Below are positions 9,179-19,752 of a DNA stretch of 64,000 nt, in pieces. Source of the DNA: Candidatus Fermentithermobacillaceae bacterium (GTDB lineage Bacteria > Bacillota > Sulfobacillia > Fermentithermobacillales > Fermentithermobacillaceae). The stretch covers positions 141,691-205,690 of the forward strand of contig DUSI01000049.1 of NCBI GenBank assembly GCA_012842685.1, read 5' to 3'. The translations under genes were made by a program, and so were the position numbers. The stretch's first letter is position 1; every line of letters begins with the position of its first letter. The notes beneath the pieces are model-generated. The model ran no database searches. It was not told where the DNA came from and was given only the letters and a program-made list of their open reading frames with translations.

Positions 9179-9202
9179 ATATATGATTATATGTTCAAAT
9201 AT
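9179..9202. promoter_or_regulatory. putative ArsR/SmtB-type operator
   Basis: ATATATGAT-N6-TTCAAATAT imperfect inverted repeat, AT-rich island upstream of the arsR-like gene; resembles the published SmtB/CadC operator style. Confidence 0.55.
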
Positions 9203-9253
9203 CGAAAAGTGGAACCCCTTCGCGGGCACAGAAGAGCCTATCTTATCGGGCCC

Positions 9254-10903
9254 TCAGCGGCCGTTATGGGTGGCCTCGGCCATCACGGTGCCGGATAGGC
9301 ATGCCTTAAAGATGTGGTCTGCTATCCTTTCAAGGTAGTTCACGACATCGAGGAAGATGAGCCCCGCCTCCAGGGTGCAGCGGCCCTCTTCAAGCCTTCT
9401 GGCGTGGCCCGCCTGGACTTCCCGGCTCATCTCGTCAAGCCTGTTCTCCAAGGCCTCAACCTCTTTGATGTGGGAACCGTCGGTCCTCCTCAGGGAGTCT
9501 ATTGTGAGCTCAAACATCGACTCTATAACCCCGTGCATCTTCTTTAGGTCCGAAAGGGCTTCCTGGCTGAAGACGAAGCCGCCTTCGATCTTCATCTCGG
9601 CCAGAGACACGATGCTCAAAGCATGGTCGCCTATCCGCTCCGCGTTGTTTATGCCTGAGATCATGGCGGGGACCGCCTGGGACTGTTTGTCCGATAGGGC
9701 GTGTTTCGAGAGGTCCACAATGTACATGGTGACCTCGCGCTGGAGCGTGTTCAGAGTCTCTTCGTCTTTGCGCGCCTTCTCCAGGAGCTTCTCATCGTTC
9801 TCGTGGAACGCCCTCATAACCTCGTCCAGCATCCTCCTGCCTATCTCGATCACCCGCGCCAGCTCCGAGGCGACGGCCTTGATGGCAGCGGCCGGAGTAT
9901 CCAAGAGGAGCCTATCAAGGTACTTGGAGGTGTCCTCGTCTTCGTCTTCCTTGCTCCTTATGAGGACCTCAAGGAACCTTACATATTGCTTTGTAAAAGG
10001 CAGGAACACGACGGCGCTGAAAACGTTGAAAAGAGTGTGGGAGTTGGCTATCTGGGCCGCCAATCCTCCGCCCGGGTTAAAGCTGTCTGTAAACGCCACT
10101 ATGGACTTGAGGAACAGAGGCAGCATGATCGCCGCCAGTATGACCCCGATGACGTTGTACAGCGTGTGGGCCCAGGCCGTCCGCCGGGCAGAGATATTCC
10201 CGCTGAGAGAGGCCACCTGGGCGGTTATGCAGGTACCTATGTTGTCGCCCAGCATTATGCATACGGCAGATCTCAGGTCGAGAAGGCCTGCCTGGCCTAG
10301 GATCATGACGAGGCCTACCGTGGCGGTGCTCGAGTGAACCATGGCGGTCGCGACGGCGCCGAGCACGATGCCCAAGATAGGGTTCGAGGCGTATTTCTCA
10401 AAGAACTCCCTAAGCAAGGGGCTCTGCTGCATGAGGGGAACGCCTGAGTTCAGGATCTTGAGCCCCAGGAACATCATGCCGAAACCCATGATCGCGTTCC
10501 CGATGTACTTCATCTTTTTCCGGCCGAAGTAGGCGATGGCAAACCCCAGCCCTATGACCGGCAGGGCTATGTCGGTGAGCTTAAAGCGGAAGCTGAACGC
10601 CATGAGCTGGGCCGTGATCGTCGTGCCGATGTTCGCTCCGTATATGATTCCTACCGCTTGCGGGAGCTTCATAAGGCCGGCGTTAACGAAACCTACGGTC
10701 AAGACGGTGACGGCGGTGCTGCTCTGCACCAGGGCCGTGACGAAAGTACCCACCAGGAAGGCGCTCCAGACTCTACCGGTCAGAACGGTGAGGATCTTCT
10801 TCATCATGTCGCCCGACGCTTTTTCGAGCCCTTCTCCCATCATGTCGACTCCGTACATGAGAAGGGCGGTACCACCTATGAGGCCAAATATGAGTTCTTG
10901 CAT
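9254..10903 (-). CDS. Na/Pi cotransporter family protein with PhoU-like C-terminus
   Basis: GTALLMYGVDMMGEGLEKASG, VQSSTAVTVLTVGFVNAG, ...VHSSTATVGLVM repeated QSS motifs; C-terminal PhoU-like helices. Confidence 0.93.
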   Translation of the reverse strand: MQELIFGLIGGTALLMYGVDMMGEGLEKASGDMMKKILTVLTGRVWSAFLVGTFVTALVQSSTAVTVLTVGFVNAGLMKLPQAVGIIYGANIGTTITAQLMAFSFRFKLTDIALPVIGLGFAIAYFGRKKMKYIGNAIMGFGMMFLGLKILNSGVPLMQQSPLLREFFEKYASNPILGIVLGAVATAMVHSSTATVGLVMILGQAGLLDLRSAVCIMLGDNIGTCITAQVASLSGNISARRTAWAHTLYNVIGVILAAIMLPLFLKSIVAFTDSFNPGGGLAAQIANSHTLFNVFSAVVFLPFTKQYVRFLEVLIRSKEDEDEDTSKYLDRLLLDTPAAAIKAVASELARVIEIGRRMLDEVMRAFHENDEKLLEKARKDEETLNTLQREVTMYIVDLSKHALSDKQSQAVPAMISGINNAERIGDHALSIVSLAEMKIEGGFVFSQEALSDLKKMHGVIESMFELTIDSLRRTDGSHIKEVEALENRLDEMSREVQAGHARRLEEGRCTLEAGLIFLDVVNYLERIADHIFKACLSGTVMAEATHNGR

Positions 10904-11090
10904 TTGAACCTCCCGGGCTTACGATCTTAGCCGCTCTCACCCTTAATACTTCATACCACAATCGCGCGGACTTTTCCTTTGGTTCTTGGAGGAACGCGTG
11001 AAGGTGGTCACGACCCACCTAACGAAGTTCTCTACAGTCCCGGGAATAGCGGCGAAAAGACCCGTTTTCACGGTCGAGGAGGAATGAATC

Positions 11091-13232
11091 TTGGACATCC
11101 GCCCCATGACACCCAAAGATCTCTTCGCGTTCAAGTGCTTCGGCGACGCCCGGCTCTCTCCGGACGGGAAAAACCTGGCCTACGTGCGCCAGTACCACGA
11201 CGCCGAGAAAGAGAAGTCCTACACCGAAATCTGGCTGTATTCACTCGAGACCGGAGCTTCAAGAAGGCTGACCGGTTCGGGGAAAGACCGCTCGCCAAGG
11301 TGGTCTCCGGACGGACAGCGCCTTGCCTTTGTCTCCGACCGGTCGGGCAAGTCCCAGATCTGGATAATCGAGCCATCAGGAGGCGAAGCGTGGCGGATCC
11401 CTACAAAGGAAGAGGTGCGGGGCGACTTCGTCTGGAGCCCCGATGGGAAAAGGATATTCTTCACGTCCCAGGTATTTGCCAAACCGGATGACTGGCAGCC
11501 ATATCCGGGAGCCCCCGAGGATGACAGAGCGCGGGCAGTCGAACAGGCCAACCGGGCCCTCAAGCCCAAAGACGAAAAGCCGAAAGATGATTCTAAACCC
11601 AATGACATAAAGGTCATAACGCGCCTCCGTTACAGGATGGACGGTCAGGGTTACTTTGGAGATCTCCGCCGGCACGTATTCTGGGTGGAAGTCCCGTCCG
11701 GCCCGGTAGGCGACAAGGAGGAGCCCGCCCGGCAGCTCACGTCTGGAGACTACGACCACAGCCTCCCCGATATAACCCCTTGCGGGAGATACGCCATCCT
11801 CTCGGCAAGAAGGAGCGAGGACGCGGACTACCAGCTAAAATCCGACCTCTGGCTGCTTGAGATCGAGACCGGAAAGCATGTGCTCCTGTACGATGCTCCC
11901 GGACCTACCAGCGGACCTCAAGTCTCCCCCGATGGACGCTATGTCGCGTTCTTCGGCCACGACCTCGCGAGGAATGTGTCGACCAGGACAGACCTGTACG
12001 TGCTCGCCATCCAGGATTTCATAGAGAGAGTATCCCGAGGAGAAGAAGCCGAGCCTCTCACCCTAAAGAATGCGGTTAACTTGACGGCGCGCCTCGACAG
12101 GGGAGCCGGGCACCTGGGCGGGTCCGAGCCGCGGTATCAGGGCGCAGGGGGAGCCATCTGGCAAGGAGCCGACATATACTTCCCGCTCATGGACTGCGGC
12201 GAGACGTTCATATACAAAGCATCCCGGCGTCAAGCTTCTGACGAAGGACAGACGGAGCCTTCTCACGATTGGAAGCTGGAAAGAGTCTTCGGTACCCCCG
12301 GAAGATCTATCGGAGGGTTTGACCTGAAGGCCGGAAGGATGGCGTTTCAGGCCTCGACTCCCGAGACCCCGGAAGACGTTTTCGTGCTGAAAGACGGCGC
12401 CGAGATCAGGGTAACCACCGAGAACGACGAACTCGTGAAGAGCCTCGCCCTCGGGAAATGCGAGAAATTCCGCTACCTCTCCAAGGACGGGCAGGAGCTC
12501 GACGGCTGGCTCATCTACCCACACGGGTACGAACCCGGGAAGAAGTACCCGCTCCTCCTCCTGGTCCATGGAGGACCCCACGGGGCTTACGGTTCGTCTT
12601 TCATGTTTGGCGCCCAGCTTTTCGCGTCAAATGGATACGCTGTCGCCTATTGCAACCCGAGGGGGAGCAGCTCTTACGGCCAGGAATTCATGGCGGTGAT
12701 CGACGGCGACTGGGGCAACAAGGACTACATGGACGTTATGGCCTGCGTAGACGCCGTGGTCTCCAGAGGCTCGGTAGATGAAAACAACATTTTCGTCCAC
12801 GGGTGGTCCTACGGAGGGTATTGGACCCTATGGGCGATAACCCAGACCGGCCGGTTCAAAGCAGCCTGCGCCGGAGCCAGCGTTTCCAACCTCCACAGCG
12901 ACTACGGCACCAGCGACATCATGTGGGCCGATGAACACGAGTACGGCGGAAAGCCTTGGGAGAACGCGGATCTGTTGCTGGACCGCTCGCCCCTCAGCCA
13001 CGTGGCGAATGTGACGACCCCGGTCCTGCTCCTTCACGGAGAAAACGACCTGCGCTGCCCCATCTCCCAGTCAGAGCAGTTCTACATAGGCCTAAAGCGA
13101 CTAGGGAAGACCGCCGTGTTCGTAAGATACCCTGATGAATACCACGGACTCAGGCGGCACCTCCACAGGATAGACAGGTACAAGAGGATGTTCGCCTGGT
13201 TCGAATACTACCGGACTCAGCCTGGGAGCTGA
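11091..13232 (+). CDS. S9 family peptidase (acylaminoacyl-peptidase-like)
   Basis: TolB-like WSPDG repeats; catalytic GWSYGGYW, ...HGENDLRCPISQSEQ, DEYHG; TTG start with SD GGAGGAA. Confidence 0.93.
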   Translation: MDIRPMTPKDLFAFKCFGDARLSPDGKNLAYVRQYHDAEKEKSYTEIWLYSLETGASRRLTGSGKDRSPRWSPDGQRLAFVSDRSGKSQIWIIEPSGGEAWRIPTKEEVRGDFVWSPDGKRIFFTSQVFAKPDDWQPYPGAPEDDRARAVEQANRALKPKDEKPKDDSKPNDIKVITRLRYRMDGQGYFGDLRRHVFWVEVPSGPVGDKEEPARQLTSGDYDHSLPDITPCGRYAILSARRSEDADYQLKSDLWLLEIETGKHVLLYDAPGPTSGPQVSPDGRYVAFFGHDLARNVSTRTDLYVLAIQDFIERVSRGEEAEPLTLKNAVNLTARLDRGAGHLGGSEPRYQGAGGAIWQGADIYFPLMDCGETFIYKASRRQASDEGQTEPSHDWKLERVFGTPGRSIGGFDLKAGRMAFQASTPETPEDVFVLKDGAEIRVTTENDELVKSLALGKCEKFRYLSKDGQELDGWLIYPHGYEPGKKYPLLLLVHGGPHGAYGSSFMFGAQLFASNGYAVAYCNPRGSSSYGQEFMAVIDGDWGNKDYMDVMACVDAVVSRGSVDENNIFVHGWSYGGYWTLWAITQTGRFKAACAGASVSNLHSDYGTSDIMWADEHEYGGKPWENADLLLDRSPLSHVANVTTPVLLLHGENDLRCPISQSEQFYIGLKRLGKTAVFVRYPDEYHGLRRHLHRIDRYKRMFAWFEYYRTQPGS

Positions 13233-13292
13233 AGCCCGGGTTTCAGGACTCCAGGCGGATACCCACGGGCAAAAAGCCCGGGATCTTTGCAC

Positions 13293-13334
13293 AAAAAGGC
13301 TGCTTACGGCCTGTGCGCCGCAAGCAGCCTTTTT
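13293..13334. terminator. bidirectional intrinsic terminator
   Basis: AAAAAGGCTGCTTACGGC-loop-GCCGCAAGCAGCCTTTTT between convergent genes. Confidence 0.85.
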
Positions 13335-13345
13335 CAACCAGTCAA

Positions 13346-14527
13346 TCAAACTCGCTCCACTATCATGCTCATCCCCATGCCTCCGCCGATGCAGAGGGTG
13401 GCGAGGCCCCTCTTCGCGTCCCGCCGGGCCATCTCGTGAAGCAGGGTAACCAGGATCCTGGCGCCGCTGGCCCCGATGGGGTGCCCGAGGGCAATTGCCC
13501 CACCGTTTACGTTTACGATGGACGGATCCCAGCCCATCTCCTTCTCGACGGCCAAGCTGGTGGCGGCAAAGGCCTCGTTGGCCTCGATGAGCTCGATATC
13601 TTTGAGTTCGAGACCGGCCATGGAGAGAGCTTTCCGCGTGGCGGCGACAGGGCCCAGCCCCATGTAAAGGGGCTCCACTCCTGCCGACGCGTATGCGGCT
13701 ATCCTCGCCATCGGCTTAAGTCCCAGCGATGCCGCCTTTTCCTCGCTCATGACCACAAGCGCCGCAGCGCCGTTGTTTATGCCTGACGCATTCCCGGCAG
13801 TCACCGTGCCGTCCGGCTTGAAGGCCGGGCGAAGCGCCGCCAGCTTCTCCGGCGTAGTCCCCGGCCTCGGGTGCTCGTCTTTGTCGAACACTAGGGCTGG
13901 CCCTCTCCTCTGTGGGACTTCCACGGGGACTATCTCACCGGCGAACCTCCCGGACCTCATGGCTTCTTCGGCCCTGGCCTGGCTCCTCGCCGCGAACTCG
14001 TCCTGCATCTCGCGGGTGATACCCCATTTTTCGGCTACGGCTTCCGCGGTGAGCCCCATGTGTTTGTCCACAAAGGCGCACCATAGCCCGTCCTTTATCA
14101 TCTCGTCCACGAGCGTCCCGTGGCCCATCCGGTGGCCATACCTGCCCTTCTCCACGAGGTACGGAGCCATGTCCATGCTCTCCGTGCCGCCGGCGACCAC
14201 TACCTCGGCGTCGCCGGCCGCGATGGCCTGGGCGGCGAGGGCTACCGCCTTGAGCCCCGAACCGCAGACCTTATTCACCGTCGTCGCGGGTACTTCGTGG
14301 GAAAGGCCTGCCCTTATCGCGCACTGTCTGGCCACGTTCTGTCCCTGGCCCGCTTGGAGCACGTTGCCCATTATGACCTCGTCCACTGTGAAACTGGCTC
14401 CGCCAAGGCGCTCCAGGGCTCCCCTCACCGCCACGCTCCCGAGCTCGACTGCGCTCACGCCTGCGATCGCTCCGCCCATGGTGCCTATGGCGGTGCGGAC
14501 CGCGCTCACGATAACCGCTCTACGCAT
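13346..14527 (-). CDS. acetyl-CoA C-acetyltransferase (thiolase)
   Basis: [19 protein letters not shown]..., [32 protein letters not shown] 14527 with SD. Confidence 0.93.
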   Translation of the reverse strand: MRRAVIVSAVRTAIGTMGGAIAGVSAVELGSVAVRGALERLGGASFTVDEVIMGNVLQAGQGQNVARQCAIRAGLSHEVPATTVNKVCGSGLKAVALAAQAIAAGDAEVVVAGGTESMDMAPYLVEKGRYGHRMGHGTLVDEMIKDGLWCAFVDKHMGLTAEAVAEKWGITREMQDEFAARSQARAEEAMRSGRFAGEIVPVEVPQRRGPALVFDKDEHPRPGTTPEKLAALRPAFKPDGTVTAGNASGINNGAAALVVMSEEKAASLGLKPMARIAAYASAGVEPLYMGLGPVAATRKALSMAGLELKDIELIEANEAFAATSLAVEKEMGWDPSIVNVNGGAIALGHPIGASGARILVTLLHEMARRDAKRGLATLCIGGGMGMSMIVERV

Positions 14528-14541
14528 GTGGGCTCTCCTCC

Positions 14542-15330
14542 CTACACGGCCTCGCGGCCGATTATGTATTTCATGGGGTCGACTTCGTTCCTGAGGATCT
14601 CCAGTTCTTCGTCTGTCGGCTCTCCGCTTATGGGCACCTCTTCCGGCCACAGGAGCTCAAACCCTGTAGCGGCCACAACGTCTTCCTTGGTGACTCCCGC
14701 GTGGAGGCTCTCCACTTTCATCCTGCACGTCTCCTCGTCAAATCCCAGCACACAGAGGTTCGTGATTATCTTGTACGGCCCCGTCCCCGGAGGAAGCCCT
14801 GCGGCCTCCCTTGCCCCCTTCCCCGTGAGGTAGCCGGGGCTCGTTATGAAGTCGACCCTGGGCACAAACCTCCTCTTGTCGTGGGGTGTTATGACCATAG
14901 TCCGCCAGGTAAGCGAAGCCAGGTCGTTGGCTCCGCCAGAGCCCGGGAGCCTCACCCTGGGCTTCTCGAAATCGCCGATTACGGTAGAGTTTATGTTCCC
15001 GTACATGTCTATCTGGGCGCCGCCCAGGAAGCAGTAATCGACGATACCCCTCTGGCACGCGTCCATGATGTCGATCATGCTTGAGGCCATCACGGCCTTG
15101 TAAAACGTCCTCGAATCTCCCACAGAGATGGGCATGGTCGGAAGGAGCGGGGCGACGCCGCCGGCCTCAAAAAGCATGGTGAGGTTCGGGGCGTGGGTCT
15201 TCTGGGCCAGCATCGCCGCGGCGCAAGGGGCGCCCGTCCCGACCACCACGGTTTTCCCGTCTTCGAGAAACCTGGCCGCGAGGCATATCATGAGTTCCAT
15301 CGCATTGTACTTCTTCCCGAGTCCGCTCAT
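14542..15330 (-). CDS. CoA-transferase subunit beta (GctB-like)
   Basis: [34 protein letters not shown]; pairs with the upstream alpha subunit. Confidence 0.88.
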   Translation of the reverse strand: MSGLGKKYNAMELMICLAARFLEDGKTVVVGTGAPCAAAMLAQKTHAPNLTMLFEAGGVAPLLPTMPISVGDSRTFYKAVMASSMIDIMDACQRGIVDYCFLGGAQIDMYGNINSTVIGDFEKPRVRLPGSGGANDLASLTWRTMVITPHDKRRFVPRVDFITSPGYLTGKGAREAAGLPPGTGPYKIITNLCVLGFDEETCRMKVESLHAGVTKEDVVAATGFELLWPEEVPISGEPTDEELEILRNEVDPMKYIIGREAV

Positions 15331-16313
15331 TCTAGGAGCTCCTTTCTGCGAAGGGTTTCCATTTTCGCCTCACCGCCACAAAGCTCCAGGTATTCGGCAA
15401 AATCTTTGGTCCCGTAAATGTACTTGTCGAGGAAAGGCTTAAGCGTCTCCGGGTTTCCGTCGACGGCCAGCCACTCTTTGAGGTGTTCTTCGTCGGAGAA
15501 ATAGAGGTAGGGCATGTTCCCCGGATAGCTCCCATAGGGGACGTGGCACACCGCGTCGACGCAGTAATGGGTGATGACGGTGCGGGTCGGGTCATCGCGG
15601 ATGTAATCCGTCGGGACGATCTCCTCTGTCGTGAGGATAACTCTCTTCGCCGCGCGGGCAAGGTCAAAATCGGCCACGCTGATACCGTCTATTTGGGCGT
15701 TCCCGTAGATGTCCGAGCGATGGACGTGTATGAAGGCGACGTCGGGATAGAGGGCCGGCAAGGCGACCAGCTTGAGGCCTGTATACGGACAGGTGACCGT
15801 CTTGGCCGCGCTCTTCCAGAAGGTATCCGTCCCGAGCATAACCCTGGCGGGTATATAGGGGATGCCCATCACAGCCGCCTTGTACCTCCACGCCAGGGCG
15901 CCGTTTGTCCACTCACATACTTCGACCTTGGCTTCTTCAAACAGTCTCCTGGCCGCCTTGGAAAGTCCCCGCGCCTCTAACCCCACCACGTAGGCGACGT
16001 CGACCCTGTCTATGGCTCCTCCCGCAGCCAGTATCTGAAAGTCGTGGGTCGCGGTGTGGCCGGAAAGACCGAGGTTCCTCTTGCCCTGCCGCAAGACCTC
16101 GTGCAAGAGAGCCGTGGGGATCCTGTTGGTCCCGAAACCGCCCACGGCAAGATAGTCGCCGTCATTCACGAACCGCCGGACGGCTTCGCTCACGCTCATG
16201 GTCTTATCGACCATCGCCCGGCTCTTCTTCCTGAAAAACTCGCGGGCCCTGTCGGGATGAGGGTCCGTAAAGAGCTTCCCTTCGCCCGCCTCAAGAAACA
16301 AAGTCTCCTCCAA
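15327..16313 (-). CDS. CoA-transferase subunit alpha (GctA-like)
   Basis: DGDYLAVGGFGTNRIPTALLHEVLRQGKRNL, ...AFIHVHRSDIYGNAQI; TTG 16313 with SD AAGGAGG; track start is 16343. Confidence 0.88.
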   Translation of the reverse strand: MEETLFLEAGEGKLFTDPHPDRAREFFRKKSRAMVDKTMSVSEAVRRFVNDGDYLAVGGFGTNRIPTALLHEVLRQGKRNLGLSGHTATHDFQILAAGGAIDRVDVAYVVGLEARGLSKAARRLFEEAKVEVCEWTNGALAWRYKAAVMGIPYIPARVMLGTDTFWKSAAKTVTCPYTGLKLVALPALYPDVAFIHVHRSDIYGNAQIDGISVADFDLARAAKRVILTTEEIVPTDYIRDDPTRTVITHYCVDAVCHVPYGSYPGNMPYLYFSDEEHLKEWLAVDGNPETLKPFLDKYIYGTKDFAEYLELCGGEAKMETLRRKELLE

Positions 16314-16411
16314 GAGCGCCCCTCCTTGTGAGTATTTTGGCAAGTCTCTTATTTTGCGGACGGAGGCAAATTCCTTGTGGGCATCTCACCCGCCGGCGCA
16401 CGGCCGGGGGC

Positions 16412-17020
16412 TCATTCAACGTCCTTAAGATGCTCGGTATCGTTCAGCTTGACCATCCTCCATCCGAAGTCGCCCCGCTCGACCACCGTGATGGAGCAGT
16501 TGTCGACGACGAGCCGTGGCCAGGTGCCGTCCTGGGACGCGATGCCGAGCACGGCGTTGATGGGACCGCCGTGGGATACAACGGCGACCGCTCCGTCCTT
16601 GTGCCGCTCGTATATCTCATCCAGCAGTGATTCCACGCGGGCCCGGACATCCAGCCTGGACTCTCCGCCTCCCGGCCGCCGCGTCCCGTAAGGATCTCGC
16701 TCCAGCTCCTTGTGGAACTCGGGGAACCTCTCCCGTGACTGCTGGATGGTAAGCCCAGAGATCGCCCCCATATTTAGCTCTCGGAGCCTCTCGTCGAGAA
16801 ACACAGGTATCCCCCGGCCCTCGGCGATGGCCTCGGCAGTCTCCCTCGCCCGCGAAAGGTCGCTGGAGTAAATCGCGTCCAGACGCACCGGCGATAGGGC
16901 CGCCGACACAGCCCTGGCTTGCCGCCTTCCTTTCTCCGAAAGGGGTATGTCCATCTGTCCCTGGAGTATTCCTGCTTTGTTTGCTTCGGTCTCTCCGTGT
17001 CTTACGAAGTAGAAGGTGGT
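16412..17020 (-). CDS. histidine phosphatase (phosphoglycerate mutase-like) family protein
   Basis: TTFYFVRHGETEANKAG, SDLSRARETAEAI, VVSHGGPI. Confidence 0.93.
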   Translation of the reverse strand, partial: TTFYFVRHGETEANKAGILQGQMDIPLSEKGRRQARAVSAALSPVRLDAIYSSDLSRARETAEAIAEGRGIPVFLDERLRELNMGAISGLTIQQSRERFPEFHKELERDPYGTRRPGGGESRLDVRARVESLLDEIYERHKDGAVAVVSHGGPINAVLGIASQDGTWPRLVVDNCSITVVERGDFGWRMVKLNDTEHLKDVE

Positions 17021-17197
17021 CATGACCTTTCGGCCAGAAGCGGCCTTCACCCCTTCATGGATCTTCCTGCGTGACTCCCGATCACTTCGGCACGCCCATC
17101 TTCAAGACCTCCCGGAGCCCAAATGCCAAAGGTGCAGGATAAGGGACCGCTTTTATTGAATCTCCAAGGAGTCAAACGAAAGGAGGCCTTCCCGAAA

Positions 17198-18391
17198 ATG
17201 AAAAGAGTGGCAGTCACAAACGCCAGGATCCTGACGTGCTCAGCGGGGGCCGTCCCTGAAGTCATCGAGAAGGGCACCGTCCTCTGGGTAGACGGGAAGA
17301 TCGCCGCGGTAGGATCCTCGGTGGAGATCCCCTCTGACGCCGTAGTGTACGATGCAGCCGGCAAGATCGTTACCCCCGGTTTCATAGACGCCCACTGCCA
17401 CATCGGTCTCTCGGAAGACGGGGCCGGATGGGCCGGCGAAGACACCAATGAAGCCACCGACCCGGTCACGGCCGAAGTGAGGGCGCTGGACGGCATAAAC
17501 CCGAAAGACATCGCTTTTCGTGACGCCGTCGCGGCCGGCATAACCTGCGTTCAGGTAGACCCCGGCAGCGCCAACATCATCGGAGGCGAGACGCTGGTCA
17601 TGAAGACCTGGGGGACCGTCGTGGACGACCTGGTTATAAAGCGCCCCTCGGGCCTCAAGGCCGCCCTCGGAGAAAACCCGAAGAGGGTGTACGGCACGCA
17701 GCGAAAGACTCCGGCCACCAGGATGGGCAACGCGGCAGTGATGCGGAAAGCCCTCGCCCAGGCCAGAGACTACCTGCGGAAAAAAGAAAACGCCAAAGAA
17801 CCCGACAAACTCCCCGACTACAGCCTGCGGAATGAGATGATCGCGAGAGTCCTCCGGAAGGAAATTCCTCTTAGGATCCACTGCCACAGGGCGGACGACA
17901 TAATGACCGCCATACGGATCGCCCGGGAGTTCGACATCGACATCTCGCTCGAACACTGCACCGAGGGAGACCAGGTAGGAGAATACGTCAAGGCCAGCGG
18001 CTTCCCGGTGACCATGGGTCCGTCCCTCACTGACAAGAGCAAGCTCGAAGTCAAGGACATAGGCTTCGCGGCACCCGTGGCACTCTCTAAGCTCGGCGTG
18101 AAGCTCGCCATCATCACCGACCACCCTGTCCTCCCCATCCAGTACCTGAGGATCTGCGCAGGTCTGGCCGTGCGTGAAGGGATGGACGAAGATTTCGCCC
18201 TCCTCGCGGTCACCCGTTACGCGGCCGAGATCGCGGGAGTAGCGGACAGGGTCGGCTCTCTCGAACCGGGTAAGGACGCGGACCTGGTCATCTGGTCCAA
18301 GGACCCGCTCGAGTACGACGCCAAGGCAGAACGCACCTTCATAGACGGAGAGGAAGTCGACTACAGAAGAGAGCGAGGTGGGCTCCTGTGA
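17198..18391 (+). CDS. amidohydrolase family protein (copy 1)
   Basis: DAHCHIG, LEHCTEG, ITDHPV, GSLEPGKDADLVIW; ATG 17198 with SD AAAGGAGG. Confidence 0.9.
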   Translation: MKRVAVTNARILTCSAGAVPEVIEKGTVLWVDGKIAAVGSSVEIPSDAVVYDAAGKIVTPGFIDAHCHIGLSEDGAGWAGEDTNEATDPVTAEVRALDGINPKDIAFRDAVAAGITCVQVDPGSANIIGGETLVMKTWGTVVDDLVIKRPSGLKAALGENPKRVYGTQRKTPATRMGNAAVMRKALAQARDYLRKKENAKEPDKLPDYSLRNEMIARVLRKEIPLRIHCHRADDIMTAIRIAREFDIDISLEHCTEGDQVGEYVKASGFPVTMGPSLTDKSKLEVKDIGFAAPVALSKLGVKLAIITDHPVLPIQYLRICAGLAVREGMDEDFALLAVTRYAAEIAGVADRVGSLEPGKDADLVIWSKDPLEYDAKAERTFIDGEEVDYRRERGGLL

Positions 18392-19545
18392 AAACCCGCG
18401 CCTACGTAAACGCAACCCTGTATCCCGTCTCAAGGCCCCCCATTGAGAAAGGGCTCCTCCTCGTCAGGGACGGGAAGATAGTCTTCGCGGGAAGGGGCGA
18501 GGTCCCCGCCGAGGCCGAGATCATAGACATGAGCGGCAAGGTGATCCTCCCAGGTTTCGTAGACGCCCACACCCATGTCGGCATGTGGGGCGAGTGGTAC
18601 GGGCAGCCTCAGCACGACGGCAACGAAGCGACCAATCCCGTGACTCCTGAAGTCAGGGCGATAGACTCGATATGGCCCGCCCACTCAGCCTTTGAAGACG
18701 CGAGGAGCGGCGGGGTCACTACGGTCCACGTCACCCCCGGTTCCGCCAATATCATAGGCGGCGAGACCGCGGTGATTAAGACCACGGGCAAAGTAGTCGA
18801 CGAGATGATAGTGCGCAATCCTGCCGGCATGAAAGTCGCTCTCGGAGAAAACCCGAAGGGCGCGTACGGCAGAAACGGCAAGATGCCCTCGACGCGGATG
18901 GGTAACGCGGCGGTGCTCAGGACGGCGCTATACAAGGCAAAAGACTACGAAAAGAAGCTTGAGGCCGCCAAGAAGGACCCGAGCAAGACCCCAGATACCG
19001 ACCTCGGGCTCCTCTCTCTGCTAAAGGTATTGCGCGGCGAGATCCCCCTCAGGATCCACGCTCACAGGGCCGATGACATCGTGACCGCCGTGAGGGTCGC
19101 AGAGGAGTTTGGCGTGGATTACTCCATCGAACACTGCACCGACGGCGCCACGGTCGCCGAGTTCCTGGGGAAGCGCGGCGCCAAGGTGAACGTTGGCCCG
19201 AGCATGTGGCACAGGGCCAAAGCTGAGACGTGGAACATCTCCCTGGAGACTGCGGGGATCCTTGCCAAGGCCGGGTGCCGGGTGAGCATCATCTCCGACC
19301 ACCCCTTCCACCCCATCCAGTTCCTCTCAACTGCTGCGGCGATGTGCTGGGCAAACGGCATGTCCGAAGAAGATGCCCTGCGCGCAGTGACGCTTACGCC
19401 CGCCGAGACGCTGGGCGTGGCCGACAAGGTGGGCAGCCTGGACGAAGGCAAGGACGCGGACTTCGTGGTGTGGTCTGGACATCCCTTCCGGATAAGGTCC
19501 AAGGTCGAAGAGGTCTACATCGGAGGAGTCAAGGTTTACGGCTAA
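18388..19545 (+). CDS. amidohydrolase family protein (copy 2, paralog of preceding)
   Basis: DAHTHVG, IEHCTDG, ISDHPF; GTGA overlap with preceding gene. Confidence 0.9.
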   Translation: MKTRAYVNATLYPVSRPPIEKGLLLVRDGKIVFAGRGEVPAEAEIIDMSGKVILPGFVDAHTHVGMWGEWYGQPQHDGNEATNPVTPEVRAIDSIWPAHSAFEDARSGGVTTVHVTPGSANIIGGETAVIKTTGKVVDEMIVRNPAGMKVALGENPKGAYGRNGKMPSTRMGNAAVLRTALYKAKDYEKKLEAAKKDPSKTPDTDLGLLSLLKVLRGEIPLRIHAHRADDIVTAVRVAEEFGVDYSIEHCTDGATVAEFLGKRGAKVNVGPSMWHRAKAETWNISLETAGILAKAGCRVSIISDHPFHPIQFLSTAAAMCWANGMSEEDALRAVTLTPAETLGVADKVGSLDEGKDADFVVWSGHPFRIRSKVEEVYIGGVKVYG

Positions 19546-19614
19546 GAGCCTGACCAGAGGGCTCTCGGGCCACGGCCGGCTCTCACAGAGGGTTCTTCGT
19601 CAAGAAAAGACGGA

Positions 19615-19664
19615 GGGGCGTTCTCAAAGGTTGGGTACATCGACGCTGACTGTGAGAACGCCCC
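19615..19664. repeat. 12-bp perfect inverted repeat, 26-nt loop
   Basis: GGGGCGTTCTCA (19615-19626) and TGAGAACGCCCC (19653-19664). Confidence 0.7.
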
Positions 19665-19752
19665 ATTCGTATATTGCTCAGCGCCCATGAGGGGTATTCT
19701 CCCCTTTGGGGGAGGATCTCCGGCCAAGTTTTTCCGAAGGGGAGGAGTAAAC

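Noticed and set aside
12063-12581. 172-aa ORF antisense to the S9 peptidase
   Set aside because: Shadow ORF of a well-supported gene in GC-rich DNA; same for most long opposite-strand ORFs in the track (e.g. 17240..18433, 26522..27214, 62486..63754).
17240-18433. 397-aa minus-strand ORF
   Set aside because: Exactly antisense to amidohydrolase copy 1, which has catalytic motifs and an SD.
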